Source: Chthoniobacter flavus Ellin428 (GTDB lineage Bacteria; Verrucomicrobiota; Verrucomicrobiia; Chthoniobacterales; Chthoniobacteraceae). From it: a stretch of DNA of 64,000 bases. The stretch lies in the NCBI RefSeq assembly GCF_000173075.1, contig NZ_ABVL01000026.1, positions 23,495 through 87,494 on the forward strand, in the 5' to 3' direction. The notes below the pieces were generated by a model. It saw only the letters and a program-made list of their open reading frames with translations, had not been told where the DNA came from and ran no database searches. Below are positions 56,285 through 64,000 of the stretch, one piece after another (within the stretch, counting starts at the first letter, position 1; the number at the start of each line of letters is the position of its first letter). A program made the position numbers and the translations under genes.

Positions 56285-56638
56285 TCACAGGTGTTGCGGC
56301 TTTCCTGAATTTCGCTGTGAGCGACGATAACCTTCGGGTGGAACGAATCCAAAACGAAAAACCTTGCGGACAATCCATGACACTCCCGGAGAAAGAACGC
56401 ATTCGGATGTCCGCTCCGCCACAGACTCGTCGTCCTCTCTGCCCACAACCAAGGCTGGATATGTCACTGCGAATGATGGTAGGGCAGAATCCTGAAGAGT
56501 GACGGTGACCTCTGCATCAGGGGAACGCCCGAGCTGAATTGTGAAGCCCGAGTCATCCATCGCCAGCACAGCGATGTGCGATGAACTGGGAACCGACTCC
56601 CGAATCTCCGAAAGCAATCTCTCAAGAATCGTTTGCAC
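56285..56638 (-). CDS. Cassette gene: small hypothetical protein
   Basis: 117 residues from GTG 56638 (VQTILERLLSEIRES). It has a beta-rich core (HIAVLAMDDSGFTIQLGRSPDAEVTVTLQDS) and a basic C-terminus. No family. The start is 16 bp after GTTAGGC (56661-56655). After its stop there is a CGTTCCCAAAGTTAGC...TTGGGAACG palindrome rather than an attC. Confidence 0.5.
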   Translation of the reverse strand: MQTILERLLSEIRESVPSSSHIAVLAMDDSGFTIQLGRSPDAEVTVTLQDSALPSFAVTYPALVVGREDDESVAERTSECVLSPGVSWIVRKVFRFGFVPPEGYRRSQRNSGKPQHL

Positions 56639-56654
56639 GGTGCGCGTGAGATAG

Positions 56655-56754
56655 GCCTAACGACCCCAATCCCACCGTGGCGAGAGACGGGCCTGTGAGC
56701 GCATCGAACGCAGGAGCGAGTTCCCGGCCCGTTCGCTGGGGCGCTTTGTTAGGC
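56655..56754 (-). other. attC recombination site
   Basis: 100 bp on the minus strand from GCCTAAC (56754-56748) to GTTAGGC (56661-56655). The internal arms CCAGCGAACGGGCCGGGAA and CACAGGCCCGTCTCTCGCC pair imperfectly. The stop TAA of the upstream gene lies inside the first box. Confidence 0.75.
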
Positions 56755-57174
56755 CAGATTTTCTGATTCTTCATCTTTTTCGGCCCTCCGGTGCTCTTCC
56801 ATCCAAGGCAATGCCTGCGATATCGCAAATACCAACGCCTCATCGGGAGCATCACAGCGACTGCGTGCTAACTGGAAGAACTTCTGAACCTCGGTCATCA
56901 TGAGATGCTCAGCAGCATGGATGAAGGACTCGTCTGCAGCAAATACGAAGAACTCGACTGCCGTTTTCCGAAAAATCGCAGCCAATGCCACGTCATCGAC
57001 ATGACAGAATGTGACGAAGTCCTCATGCTCGATCTCTCCGCGGGCAATCGCATCGTCACGCACTTCGAGACAACTGGAAGCAATACCGCGAATCAGAGAG
57101 TCAGCGTGGGATAGACTTAACTCTGGCCGAGCCCGCATCAACCGCATCCTGAGTTCGAGGTCAATATCTGCCAT
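56749..57174 (-). CDS. Cassette gene: helical hypothetical protein
   Basis: 141 residues, starting MADIDLELRMRLMRARPELS. Soluble and helical, rich in Phe and Glu, with clusters such as FCHVDDVALAAIFRKTAVEFFVFA. No domain is recognised. It begins 14 bp after GTTAGGC (57195-57189, minus reading) and ends inside GCCTAAC at 56748-56754. Confidence 0.6.
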   Translation of the reverse strand: MADIDLELRMRLMRARPELSLSHADSLIRGIASSCLEVRDDAIARGEIEHEDFVTFCHVDDVALAAIFRKTAVEFFVFAADESFIHAAEHLMMTEVQKFFQLARSRCDAPDEALVFAISQALPWMEEHRRAEKDEESENLA

Positions 57175-57188
57175 AACGCGTGTCAGTC

Positions 57189-57400
57189 GCCTAACATGGT
57201 ATTAGACCGACTGGGAGGGGAGGCAATCATCGGCATATCTTCTCGGCTCGCTGGCTACAGGTGAAAGTAGACACCATTCATTTCTCTTGAGCCAAGAGAA
57301 AAAGGGGGCCTGCGAGGCTTGTCGATGGCCAGGCACGGTCGGAGTATGACGGCTTTCCCGCGTTTGAAAGTCAGATGCCGACTGATTCCGCTTTTCCCTC
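57189..57400 (-). repeat. Cassette boundary box plus family I repeat, copy 3
   Basis: GTTAGGC (minus reading) abuts the family I repeat; text as in copy 2, including the TTTCTCTTGAGCCAAGAGAAA hairpin. The upstream gene ends at 57556. Confidence 0.6.
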
Positions 57401-57555
57401 TCGTTCCCAAACTCGAGCGGAGCGAGTGGTCAGACGCAGTCATTTGATCGGGGTGATCGGGGGTGATCGGGGTCAACTCTTGAAAGTTAGATAGCGCACG
57501 TCGAAGCGCGCTTTGGCAAAACGCCGTGAAGGGAGGACCACGCTATCCGTTGGCA

Positions 57556-58398
57556 TCAAGGCATTACGCGCCCTACCACCTTGCTCGAAGCGTCGGTTTG
57601 CATGCGCGTCCCTAGGAAGAAGAGATTCGATGTTCGCTTTGGAAACGCCCCGGACTCATAGTCCTTGAAAATCTGGCTCGCTATGGCGCGGTCGAGTGCA
57701 AGTAAGTTCTTGTATGTCGAGCACGCGTAACGAAGCACGTCCAAACGGCGAGAGAATCTGAAGCGCATGATGTCGCGCGCATTCGGGTTGCTGGGCAGAC
57801 GGCAACGAACCTCAAATCCGTCGGAATACTGGTTACACGCGAATGTCAGCATCGTATCAACGCATGTATAGTGAACGAAACAGTCGCGGTAATTCTTCAT
57901 ACGCGAGACCCAGCGATCTTGGGCAGTGCGCAAGATTCCGATGCAGCCGTCGCGTTCATGGCGCTTGCAAAGTTTAGTGAACGATGGCGGAGTCTGCTCC
58001 TTGAAGGCAGTACCAACGAGGCGAGCTAGAACGTCAAGCGCAGCACCTAGTGCATTTAGAAAAGCCTCAAAATCCCAGTAAACCATGAGGGTCTCCAAGC
58101 TACTGGTCGACATACCGACGCAATTCGGGTCGGACTTTGATAACTCTACTGAGAAATGCTCATGCGCTTTCTGATAACGCTGATATATAGACCTCAACCG
58201 ATGCTCTATGTGCCCAAAATGGTGTCTATAAACACGTGGATATTCTCTGGCGAACCAGCAAAACTCAGCCATGGATTCATCCGCATCGAGTTGAAAGCGA
58301 ATTTGGTCCAATACTCGAACTACTTGTGGCGACTCTCTTGAGAACCTAGGCGCCGGCCGGAGGGGTAATAGCACGTGTGACGACACGGAATCGTTCAT
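57556..58398 (-). CDS. Cassette gene: 280-residue hypothetical protein
   Basis: 280 residues, the largest cassette product here. Soluble and helical, with a Cys/His-rich middle (FTKLCKRHERDGCIGILRT, then NYRDCFVHYTCVDTM). No family is recognised; the general form (helical, basic C-terminus) resembles some abortive-infection or HEPN-like proteins, but no R-x-x-x-x-H motif could be fixed. The start is 17 bp after GTTAGGC (58422-58416, minus reading). No GCCTAAC box follows its stop; a GATAGCG...CGCTATC inverted repeat (57490-57548) lies there instead. Confidence 0.5.
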   Translation of the reverse strand: MNDSVSSHVLLPLRPAPRFSRESPQVVRVLDQIRFQLDADESMAEFCWFAREYPRVYRHHFGHIEHRLRSIYQRYQKAHEHFSVELSKSDPNCVGMSTSSLETLMVYWDFEAFLNALGAALDVLARLVGTAFKEQTPPSFTKLCKRHERDGCIGILRTAQDRWVSRMKNYRDCFVHYTCVDTMLTFACNQYSDGFEVRCRLPSNPNARDIMRFRFSRRLDVLRYACSTYKNLLALDRAIASQIFKDYESGAFPKRTSNLFFLGTRMQTDASSKVVGRVMP

Positions 58399-58415
58399 GG
58401 CAATACGCGAGGAAC

Positions 58416-58590
58416 GCCTAACATGGTATTAGACCGACTGGGAGGGGAGGAAATCAGCGGCATATCTTCTCGGGTTCGCTGGCCAGAGGTGAAAGTAGAC
58501 ACCATTCATTCCTCTCGAGCCAAGAGAAAAAGGGGCCTGCGAGGCTGGTCGATGGCCAGGCACGGTCGGAGTATGACAACTTTCCCGCGT
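58416..58590 (-). repeat. Cassette boundary box plus family I repeat, copy 4
   Basis: GTTAGGC (minus reading, 58422-58416) abuts family I, which runs on into the family B element at 58593. Confidence 0.6.
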
Positions 58591-58592
58591 TT

Positions 58593-58867
58593 GCCCTCGT
58601 GCCCAAACTCCGTTTGGGCACGCATCCAGGAGCGAACTCGAGCGGAGCGAGAGGGCCGACCGCAGGTTGCCCGCAGGGCCGAGGAGGCGGAGGGGAATAA
58701 TGGAAGGCCGGTAACGGGCGAGCAGCGATGGCGGTCGCTGGCAACTCCGTTTCGCATGGAGGGTGTGTCTGCAGGCGGTATTCCCAAAAAGCCCACCCGC
58801 AGCCCCCCGCCACACACAATGGAGTTGTGCCCGCAAGCGCGCGCCCAAATGAGTTCGGGCACGAGAG
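58593..58867. repeat. Family B palindromic repeat, copy 3
   Basis: CTCGTGCCCAAACTCCGTTTGG on the left, inverted GTTCGGGCACGAG on the right, with nested inner arms; 275 bp, the longest copy. Confidence 0.7.
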
Positions 58868-58995
58868 AACATCGTTGCCCTTACGGGGCTTCGATCTTCG
58901 CTCACGAAGAGGAGATCCGTCGTCGCCGTCGGGAAAAAACCGCCGCAAACAAGCCGCCCCTTCGGGTTCCCATTCGCTCCTCTCGAGAGTAATTC

Positions 58996-59394
58996 CTAGT
59001 TAGCTTCTGAGGAGGCGATGGTTGCAGCGGTTTTCTGGGGCAAAGTAAATGCAAGCACACCGATGATAAAGCTGAACAGAGCGAGCGAACAAATTGCTGA
59101 AGGAATGCGCAGAGCGTAGCGAAACGTCTCGGAGGGCGATACAGCAACAGCAAGGCTGGAGAACGACTCGAATGTATTGGCGATGCTCAAAACGCAATAG
59201 AGCAAAGCGGTGGTGGGCCCAGCGCAAAGGAAAGCAAGATCACGACCGAGGTTCGTTGGCCGCGACCGAAGGCAACCTCGAATGCGAGAAATGAGAAGCC
59301 CGAGCGAGCAGGTAAGAATAAAAACCGCGGGGATGAAGCCAACGGGCCGATTCTCAAAAAGAATCCAGAAAATATTCGGTGCATGCTCTTCCAT
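58996..59394 (-). CDS. Four-helix membrane protein
   Basis: 132 residues from Met 59394 (MEEHAPNIFWILFENRPVGF). Hydrophobic segments lie at about 17-36, 55-72, 78-95 and 100-120. The extension to 59427 is a poor start. It could be a decayed cassette product: it lies between families B and I, and an upstream GCCTTAC...GTTTGGGGC pair (59470-59410, minus reading) is a weak attC-like remnant. Function unknown. Confidence 0.5.
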   Translation of the reverse strand: MEEHAPNIFWILFENRPVGFIPAVFILTCSLGLLISRIRGCLRSRPTNLGRDLAFLCAGPTTALLYCVLSIANTFESFSSLAVAVSPSETFRYALRIPSAICSLALFSFIIGVLAFTLPQKTAATIASSEAN

Positions 59395-59477
59395 CGTGTT
59401 GTGTGTTCGTCGCCCCAAACTCAGCAAGGCGGAGGCTGGCGCGACTGCTGCGCGGTGGGGGTAAGGCGGAGGTGGAA

Positions 59478-59672
59478 ATTAGACCGACCGGGAGGGGAGG
59501 AAATCATCGGCATATCTTCTCGAGCTCGCTGGCTCCAGGTGAAAGTAGACACCATTCATTTCTCTTGAGCCAAGAGAAAAAGGGGGCCCGCGAGGCTGGT
59601 CGATGGCCAGGCACGGCCGGAGTATGACGGCTTTCCCGCGTTTGAGAGTTAGACGCCGACTGAATCCGCTTT
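59478..59672. repeat. Family I repeat, copy 5 (without cassette box)
   Basis: Same text as copies 2-4 (GACCGACCGGGAGGGGAGG and the TTTCTCTTGAGCCAAGAGAAA hairpin) but with no GCCTAAC/GTTAGGC box at its edge. It marks the right end of the repeat-rich cassette zone. Confidence 0.6.
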
Positions 59673-59854
59673 TCCATGGCCGGCGACCGAAGAACGCGCG
59701 CCCGGCGGTTGGGCAATAGAGCCATATTGACGGCCCGTCAAAAGACGTCGACTGCCCCCGCCTCAACCGGTCGATTTATTCCGGGGGCGGAAAATCCTTC
59801 CGCAGTTCACGCAATCAACTGGGCGCACCATTCGTTATCTCTACTACGAGCATT

Positions 59855-60388
59855 ATGAATACGCACCCTCTCGCGGCTGCCCAGCCCACCCATCCTCCGC
59901 CAGCACGATTTTCGCGCTTTCTGCATCGCGGATATCGTGAATATGCGCCGCTTCTGCTGCGCCTCGTGATGGGCTACGGGTTCATGGAACACGGCTGGGC
60001 GAAGCTCGCGCACGGTCCGGCCAACTTCGAAAGATTGCTCGGGCAAATCGGTGCGCCCCTGCCGCATCTGACTTCCTGGGTGGTGCCGGCGGTGGAACTG
60101 CTGGGCGGGGCGGCCATCCTCCTGGGTGCTTATGTCAGCGTGGCCGCGATTCCTCTGATTGCGGTGATGCTGGTCGCCACATTTACTGTCCACCTCAGAT
60201 ATGGTTTTAGTTCGATCAAAACCATCGGACTGACGCCGGCCGGCCCGGTTTTCGGACCACCGGGATTCGAGGTGGCGTTGCTCTATATCGCCGGACTCGT
60301 AGCGCTCATTCTTGGAGGGGCTGGGGCTTTTTCCGTGGCGTCGTTGACCCACCGTTTCAGGAAGACGCCGCAGCCGCCGGAGGGGTGA
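59855..60388 (+). CDS. DoxX-family membrane protein
   Basis: 177 residues. After a 30-residue N-terminus, four membrane helices occur in the DoxX order (LLLRLVMGYGFMEHGWAKL, VPAVELLGGAAILLGAYVS, PLIAVMLVATFTVHLRYGF, EVALLYIAGLVALILGGAG). The G-x-x-F-x-x-H-G-x-x-K-L and E-L-x-G-G-x-x-x-L-x-G segments are characteristic. DoxX proteins are membrane partners of thiol or respiratory enzymes; no partner gene is adjacent. It stands alone between repeat clusters. Confidence 0.75.
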   Translation: MNTHPLAAAQPTHPPPARFSRFLHRGYREYAPLLLRLVMGYGFMEHGWAKLAHGPANFERLLGQIGAPLPHLTSWVVPAVELLGGAAILLGAYVSVAAIPLIAVMLVATFTVHLRYGFSSIKTIGLTPAGPVFGPPGFEVALLYIAGLVALILGGAGAFSVASLTHRFRKTPQPPEG

Positions 60389-60669
60389 GGAGGCGTGCGG
60401 TCTGGCCCGGACGGGCGGAAGAGCGGCTGGGTGTCTTGAAACTCTGTCTCCTGATAGAGAGGGAAAGAAATGAGACAGAGTTTCAGGAACCGGAAATAGG
60501 GCAGTCGACAAATTCTTCGATCCCTCGTGCCCAAGCTCCCTCGACCAAGCTCCGGCTTGGACACGCCCGTGTCCCGGAAGCTCCCGCTTCCCTTCCCGCC
60601 CGCGCCCCCCGACTGAGGTGGATGGCGATCTCCGAGCGCAATGGCAAATATTAACACGCCGGAGGCGTC

Positions 60670-60813
60670 CATCTGATGCGTCGCCGTCCACGCCCCGGAA
60701 GGATTGTAACTATAAGTCAGATCAAATGCCGGCGCCAGTGACCACCCGCCCTCGCGGTCCAACCCAAAACGTCGCACATGGCGTTTTATCTCATTTTCAC
60801 AATAACGCGTCAC
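60670..60813 (-). pseudogene. HipA kinase-toxin fragment
   Basis: 48 residues (RRFGLDREGGWSLAPAFDLT followed by YSYNPSGAWTATHQM) match the conserved core-to-C-terminal region of HipA, which phosphorylates GltX in persister systems. Both ends are missing: the downstream side runs into a repeat shared with the 39597-39660 area (GGCGATCTCCGAGCG, CGCCGGAGGCGTCCATC), and no upstream N-terminal lobe or hipB was found. Confidence 0.6.
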
Positions 60814-61007
60814 AAATGACGTTTTATACCAATTATTTGGAACAACACGCCATCCATGGCGTCCAATTCAGCCAGGCCGAGCCCGGCGGCAATTTCTTTT
60901 GCATCCTCACCCTCGACGCCCCTAACCGCGCTTGCGTCTTGGAGTGCTGCTCTTCACTCAGCACCAAGAGAGCTGATCTCCTCGCCCGGGAACCCGTTCC
61001 CGCATCG

Positions 61008-61102
61008 CGCTTGCGTTTTGGAGTGCTGCTCGCCCGTCCGCCGACCTGCCACTATTCCCCTCCGCCGCCTAGGCACAGCTGCGCCGCTTTCGGAATGTCT
61101 GC
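61008..61102. repeat. Family F fragment
   Basis: CGCTTGCGTTTTGGAGTGCTG followed by GCTCGCCCGTCCGCCGACC matches the 38169 element. A short half copy precedes it at about 60930, and a short B-type hairpin follows at about 61133. No gene is supported in 60389-61424 except the hipA fragment. Confidence 0.55.
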
Positions 61103-61424
61103 GGGCAGGCCCCACCATCCCACCATTTTGCCCCCGTGCCCAAACTCTATGGGCACGAGGGCAGAATGACGAAGTCATTGCGGCGAGGTGGCGTCAGGGC
61201 CACTCGCTGAAGCATTCAACCTAAAAAAGGGAATGGTTAGCCGCAAAGAGGCGCAAAAGGCGCAAAAAGAACGATTTCCATCCATCGTCCTTCTCACCGC
61301 TTTGATGATGAGGTCGTGGCGTCCTTTCGCGTCACAATCCATTTGTCTTGTGCTTTTTGTGCCTTTTTGCGGCCATTCCCATCTTCCTATTTAGGTAGAG
61401 TGGACGCAACCGCATCTTGATAGT

Positions 61425-61661
61425 TCACGCCGTCAAAGTTTTGCGCTGCGGTGGAGAGTCAAGTTCCTCCGTGAACAGTAATTCCCCGTCTGCGGCGTAG
61501 AAGAACAGTTGGACATCGCTCATCCCGCGCCGTTCTCGGCGGACGAAGTGAAGCGCCTCTCGGATAGTCGGAAATTGCGCCGCTTTGGATCGACGGTTTT
61601 TCTGAACACGACACGCCCCGTTATCCATTTGCCAGATACAGAATGTCTGCCGTTTAGCCAT
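61425..61661 (-). CDS. Small protein, paralogue of the 34481-34714 product
   Basis: 78 residues from ATG 61661 (MAKRQTFCIWQMDNGACRV). The central AQFPTIREALHFVRRERRG and the closing VQLFFYAADGELLFTEE line up with the 34714 gene. A small alpha/beta domain is likely. It is probably a conserved small family in this genome; function unknown. Confidence 0.45.
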   Translation of the reverse strand: MAKRQTFCIWQMDNGACRVQKNRRSKAAQFPTIREALHFVRRERRGMSDVQLFFYAADGELLFTEELDSPPQRKTLTA

Positions 61662-61957
61662 CACTAGAGGAATCGAATCGCCGGCGCCGTTGGATGGATT
61701 TTCTTACGTAGACTTGCGTCATCACCGGGCAGCTCGTGGACCGTGCTCGCATTCGCTATTCCGAACGTCCGGTCCGCTTTCGTCGCGTCACACGAGGGGG
61801 CAGAGCGGTCGAATCGCTTCGGCCGAATCCGCGACCATCCCCCACGCCCCCGGTTCGAGTAGAACGCACTCTCCCCGCATCGCGTTGCGCGGAACAAAAT
61901 CGCCCCGTGATTCGGCAGCGAGCAAACCGCAACCGCAGGCCGCGGCGATTTCCGAAT

Positions 61958-62515
61958 GTGAGAACCAATTTGGGGATTTGGATAACATCAATTCTTCTTC
62001 TCTTGCTCGAGTGCATGGCCTCTGCGGGAGAGTACTCGATCGAAGTCGACCTCGAAGAGCAGCGTGCTTATTTGCTCTTCCACCATCGCATGGTCATGGA
62101 GAGTCCCATCTGCAGTGGGCGAACGCAATATCCCACCCCCACGGGGACTTTTCAGGTCCTCGAAAAGGATGCGCTCCATCGCTCTTCCTTCTATGGCAAG
62201 ATGGTCGATGCCGCGGGCCGGACGGTGCTCGCCGATGCCGATGCGGACATGCCGGTTCCGCCCGGTATGCGATTCGTGAACGCCCCGATGCCGTATTTTA
62301 TGCGGTTCACCAACGGAGTCGGTCTCCACGAAGGCTACCTCCCCGGTTATCCCGCGTCCCACGGCTGCGTGCGAATGCCGAAAGAGCAGGCCATTGCGTT
62401 CTACAACGCCGTCGAGATCGGCACCCCGGTCACGGTATTCGGACATGCGCCCTCGCGGATTTTGACTTCCCGCCCGCTCACCCAGCCGCGGCTTCTGCCC
62501 TTCTTTCGCAACTAA
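61958..62515 (+). CDS. L,D-transpeptidase (YkuD-like)
   Basis: 185 residues from GTG 61958, which opens with a signal/membrane segment (LGIWITSILLLLLECMASA). The domain then shows YSIEVDLEEQRAYLLFHH, an active-site loop LPGYPASHGCVRMPKEQA with the H-G-C-V-R core and catalytic Cys, and FYNAVEIGTPVTVFG at the end. Such enzymes cross-link peptidoglycan through 3-3 bonds in the periplasm. A longer frame to 61736 adds a basic, unlikely N-terminus. The exact start is uncertain. Confidence 0.8.
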   Translation: MRTNLGIWITSILLLLLECMASAGEYSIEVDLEEQRAYLLFHHRMVMESPICSGRTQYPTPTGTFQVLEKDALHRSSFYGKMVDAAGRTVLADADADMPVPPGMRFVNAPMPYFMRFTNGVGLHEGYLPGYPASHGCVRMPKEQAIAFYNAVEIGTPVTVFGHAPSRILTSRPLTQPRLLPFFRN

Positions 62516-62613
62516 CAAGTCGTCCCTGCCTTGTCACGCCGAGCCGCCGGCGACGCGGCGCAGCCATGGGAGCAGGAACCAGCCGGCCTCAGGCGAAGGA
62601 GCGCAGGAAATTC

Positions 62614-63020
62614 GCCTCTTCGCTGTTTCAAGTGGGTGGCGAATGCTTGGCGTTTGCCCGCGGTGAAATTATGGCGGTGAGCGAAGCGCCCCACCCATCT
62701 TTGTCATCCTGAGCGAAGCGGGGAAGCGTGGGCGGAGTCGAAGGACCTCTAACTTCCGTGGGTTTCGTCCGGAGCCGTGACGATTCTCCCGGCAGAAAAC
62801 GTGTTCTGCAAACATACGGATGAAGAAGGATATTGGAGGTTTGCCCCACAGTCCCATAGGCGTCTCGCGGACTCGGCTTTCGACTGCGTGTCCCGCCCGC
62901 CTTCGCCCCCGGGACACTCCGCTCAGGATGACACGTTTTTTTCCGGGCGCTTCGCGCTCACTGCGATGATTTCATCGTGAGCATAGGCAGTTCGGCGCCC
63001 ACTCCAAACAGCGAAGAGGC
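62614..63020. mobile_element. Family E MITE, copy 2
   Basis: Inverted relative to copy 1 at 35223-35599. Ends GCCTCTTCGCTGTTTCAAGT and the reverse complement of GCCTCTTCGCTGTTTGGAGT. It has about 30 extra bp, including a GCGAGACGCCTATGGGACTG insert (reverse strand). No target duplication is visible here. Confidence 0.75.
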
Positions 63021-63098
63021 GGAGTAATCTATTCTTTTCGCGGTAAGACCGCCCACTAGCCCTCGAAAGACGATCAATGGATGAACCCCCGACTGCTT

Positions 63099-63485
63099 AT
63101 GAAATATCGAATTGAAACAGCACTTCTCACCATCGTTTCGGTTTGTTCGCTTTCTCTTAGCGGATGGGCCGCCGATGCGAATACATCCGCGGCCGACAAT
63201 TCGAAGAAAAACGAGCGGGATCGGAGTGGCCAAACCAAGACGCCGGTCGATCAATCCAACCGTCCAGAAGATCTCCAGGTGACGCAGTCGATCCGTAAAG
63301 CGGTGGTCAAAGACGGTTCACTCTCCATGACCGCTAAAAACGTCAAGATCATCACCGCGGACGGCAAGGTGACCCTGCGTGGTCCGGTCAATACCGCGGA
63401 GGAAAAAAAGAAGATCGAAGCCTATGCCAAAGCATCCGCTGGAACAATGACGGTGGTCAATCAAATCGAAGTCAAAACAAAGTAA
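63099..63485 (+). CDS. BON-domain secreted protein (OsmY-like)
   Basis: 128 residues from Met 63099 (MKYRIETALLTIVSVCSL), with a signal peptide ending near SGWA or AADA. A charged linker precedes one BON domain (QVTQSIRKAVVKDGSLSMTA, VKIITADGKVTLRGPVNTAEE, VVNQIEVKTK), which binds membranes or phospholipid and is often stress-induced. It lies 18 bp before the next gene, so they are probably co-transcribed. Confidence 0.75.
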   Translation: MKYRIETALLTIVSVCSLSLSGWAADANTSAADNSKKNERDRSGQTKTPVDQSNRPEDLQVTQSIRKAVVKDGSLSMTAKNVKIITADGKVTLRGPVNTAEEKKKIEAYAKASAGTMTVVNQIEVKTK

Positions 63486-63503
63486 CCTCCAACTATCTTA
63501 CCT

Positions 63504-64000
63504 ATGTCCAAATCCGTATTCGGTATCGCTACCACCCAAGGCCAGGCTGAAACCATCGTTCAGCGTCTTCAATCGCAAGGGTTCGCCAATTCCGAAATCT
63601 CCGTTCTTTTGCCTGATACCTCGGGAACTGGCGATTTCGGCCATGTGAAATCGACGAAAGCCTCGGAGGGCGTGACGGCAGGTGCCACCACCGGTGGTGT
63701 CGCCGGCGGGGCCTTGGGTCTTCTGGCGGGCATTGGTGCGCTGGCCATTCCCGGTCTGGGACCGTTTATCGCTGCCGGTCCCATCATGGCCGCACTGAGC
63801 GGAGCGGCCGTCGGAGCCACTGCTGGCGGAATTGTCGGAGGACTCATCGGTCTCGGCATCCCGGAGATCGAAGCCCGGCGCTATGAAAACAAACTGAAAA
63901 AGGGTAACTACCTCATCGCCGCGCGCGCTATGGATAGCGATCAGGTCGACCGTGCCGAAAAGATTTTCAAGGAAGCCGGTGCCGAAGATATTAGCACGGT
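63504..64000 (+). CDS. Stress-type protein with glycine-zipper segment (3' partial)
   Basis: 165 residues before the window edge. The N-terminus MSKSVFGIATTQGQAETIV, then a YflT/general-stress-like half (SEISVLLPDTSG) and a Gly/Ala-rich double hydrophobic stretch (GVAGGALGLLAGIGALAIP, GAAVGATAGGIVGGLIGLG) typical of low-temperature or osmotic-stress proteins of this type. The ORF is open at the right edge. Its coupling to the BON-domain gene fits a stress role. Confidence 0.65.
   Translation, partial: MSKSVFGIATTQGQAETIVQRLQSQGFANSEISVLLPDTSGTGDFGHVKSTKASEGVTAGATTGGVAGGALGLLAGIGALAIPGLGPFIAAGPIMAALSGAAVGATAGGIVGGLIGLGIPEIEARRYENKLKKGNYLIAARAMDSDQVDRAEKIFKEAGAEDIST

Noticed and set aside
58423..58992. 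A 189-residue plus-strand reading frame
   Set aside because: It lies over family I and B palindromes, has a shadow-like composition and no ribosome site, and similar frames appear at every copy of these repeats.

Overview
The window looks like accessory-rich chromosome from a GC-rich, probably Verrucomicrobiota-like bacterium. That assignment is an inference. It rests on the GC content, a beta-propeller protein with a PEP-CTERM tail, start codons mostly without clear Shine-Dalgarno sites, and many interspersed palindromic repeats. No rRNA or tRNA gene was recognised.

About 0.2-18.5 kb (minus strand) holds a virus-type structural module. Read 5' to 3', it has a scaffold-like protein that changes frame, an N4-gp56-type major capsid protein, a small HeH-like protein, a connector-like protein, a 535-residue repeat protein, a duplicated small protein, two glycosyltransferases, three small virion-like proteins and a TPR glycosyltransferase. 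No terminase, portal, integrase or lysis gene was seen. The module is interrupted at 4-8.4 kb by orphan immunity-like and membrane genes (Imm1 and others). A PemK/MazF toxin pair flanks it at 18.9-19.4 kb.

About 20.7-26.7 kb is a damaged type I restriction-modification locus. hsdM carries one extra base in a G run, and hsdS and hsdR are joined by a deletion. About 28.2-44.1 kb is a mixed region: a frameshifted trypsin-like protease, a large lipoprotein, an AI-2E-type transporter, the PEP-CTERM propeller, nadC, an Imm26-like gene and, at 44.3-45.2 kb, a class I fructose-bisphosphate aldolase.

Two stretches have the layout of integron gene-cassette arrays. One is on the plus strand at 40.0-41.2 kb, the other on the minus strand at 54.8-58.4 kb. 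Small single genes end at or next to GCCTAAC boxes, followed by palindromic attC-like sites that close with GTTAGGC. No integron integrase lies in the window. A dispersed repeat (family I) abuts four of the GTTAGGC boxes.

About 47.1-53.2 kb (minus) encodes a 1345-residue repeat-containing protein followed by three tandem paralogues. A 370-bp inverted array of heptanucleotide repeats lies just upstream. The right end has a decayed esterase, DoxX, a hipA fragment, an L,D-transpeptidase, a BON-domain protein and a stress-protein gene cut by the window edge.

Intergenic space is dominated by dispersed palindromic repeats, labelled here A (CTGGGAG...CTCCCAG), B (CTCGTGCCCAAAC...), C (TTAATC hexamers), D (CTCTGCG-rich), E (377-407 bp MITE with terminal inverted repeats and a target duplication), F, G (CCAAGCTCCAGCTTGG), I (attC-adjacent) and K (about 122-bp MITE). 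Several genes carry frameshifts in homopolymer runs, so some may be assembly errors rather than biological decay.
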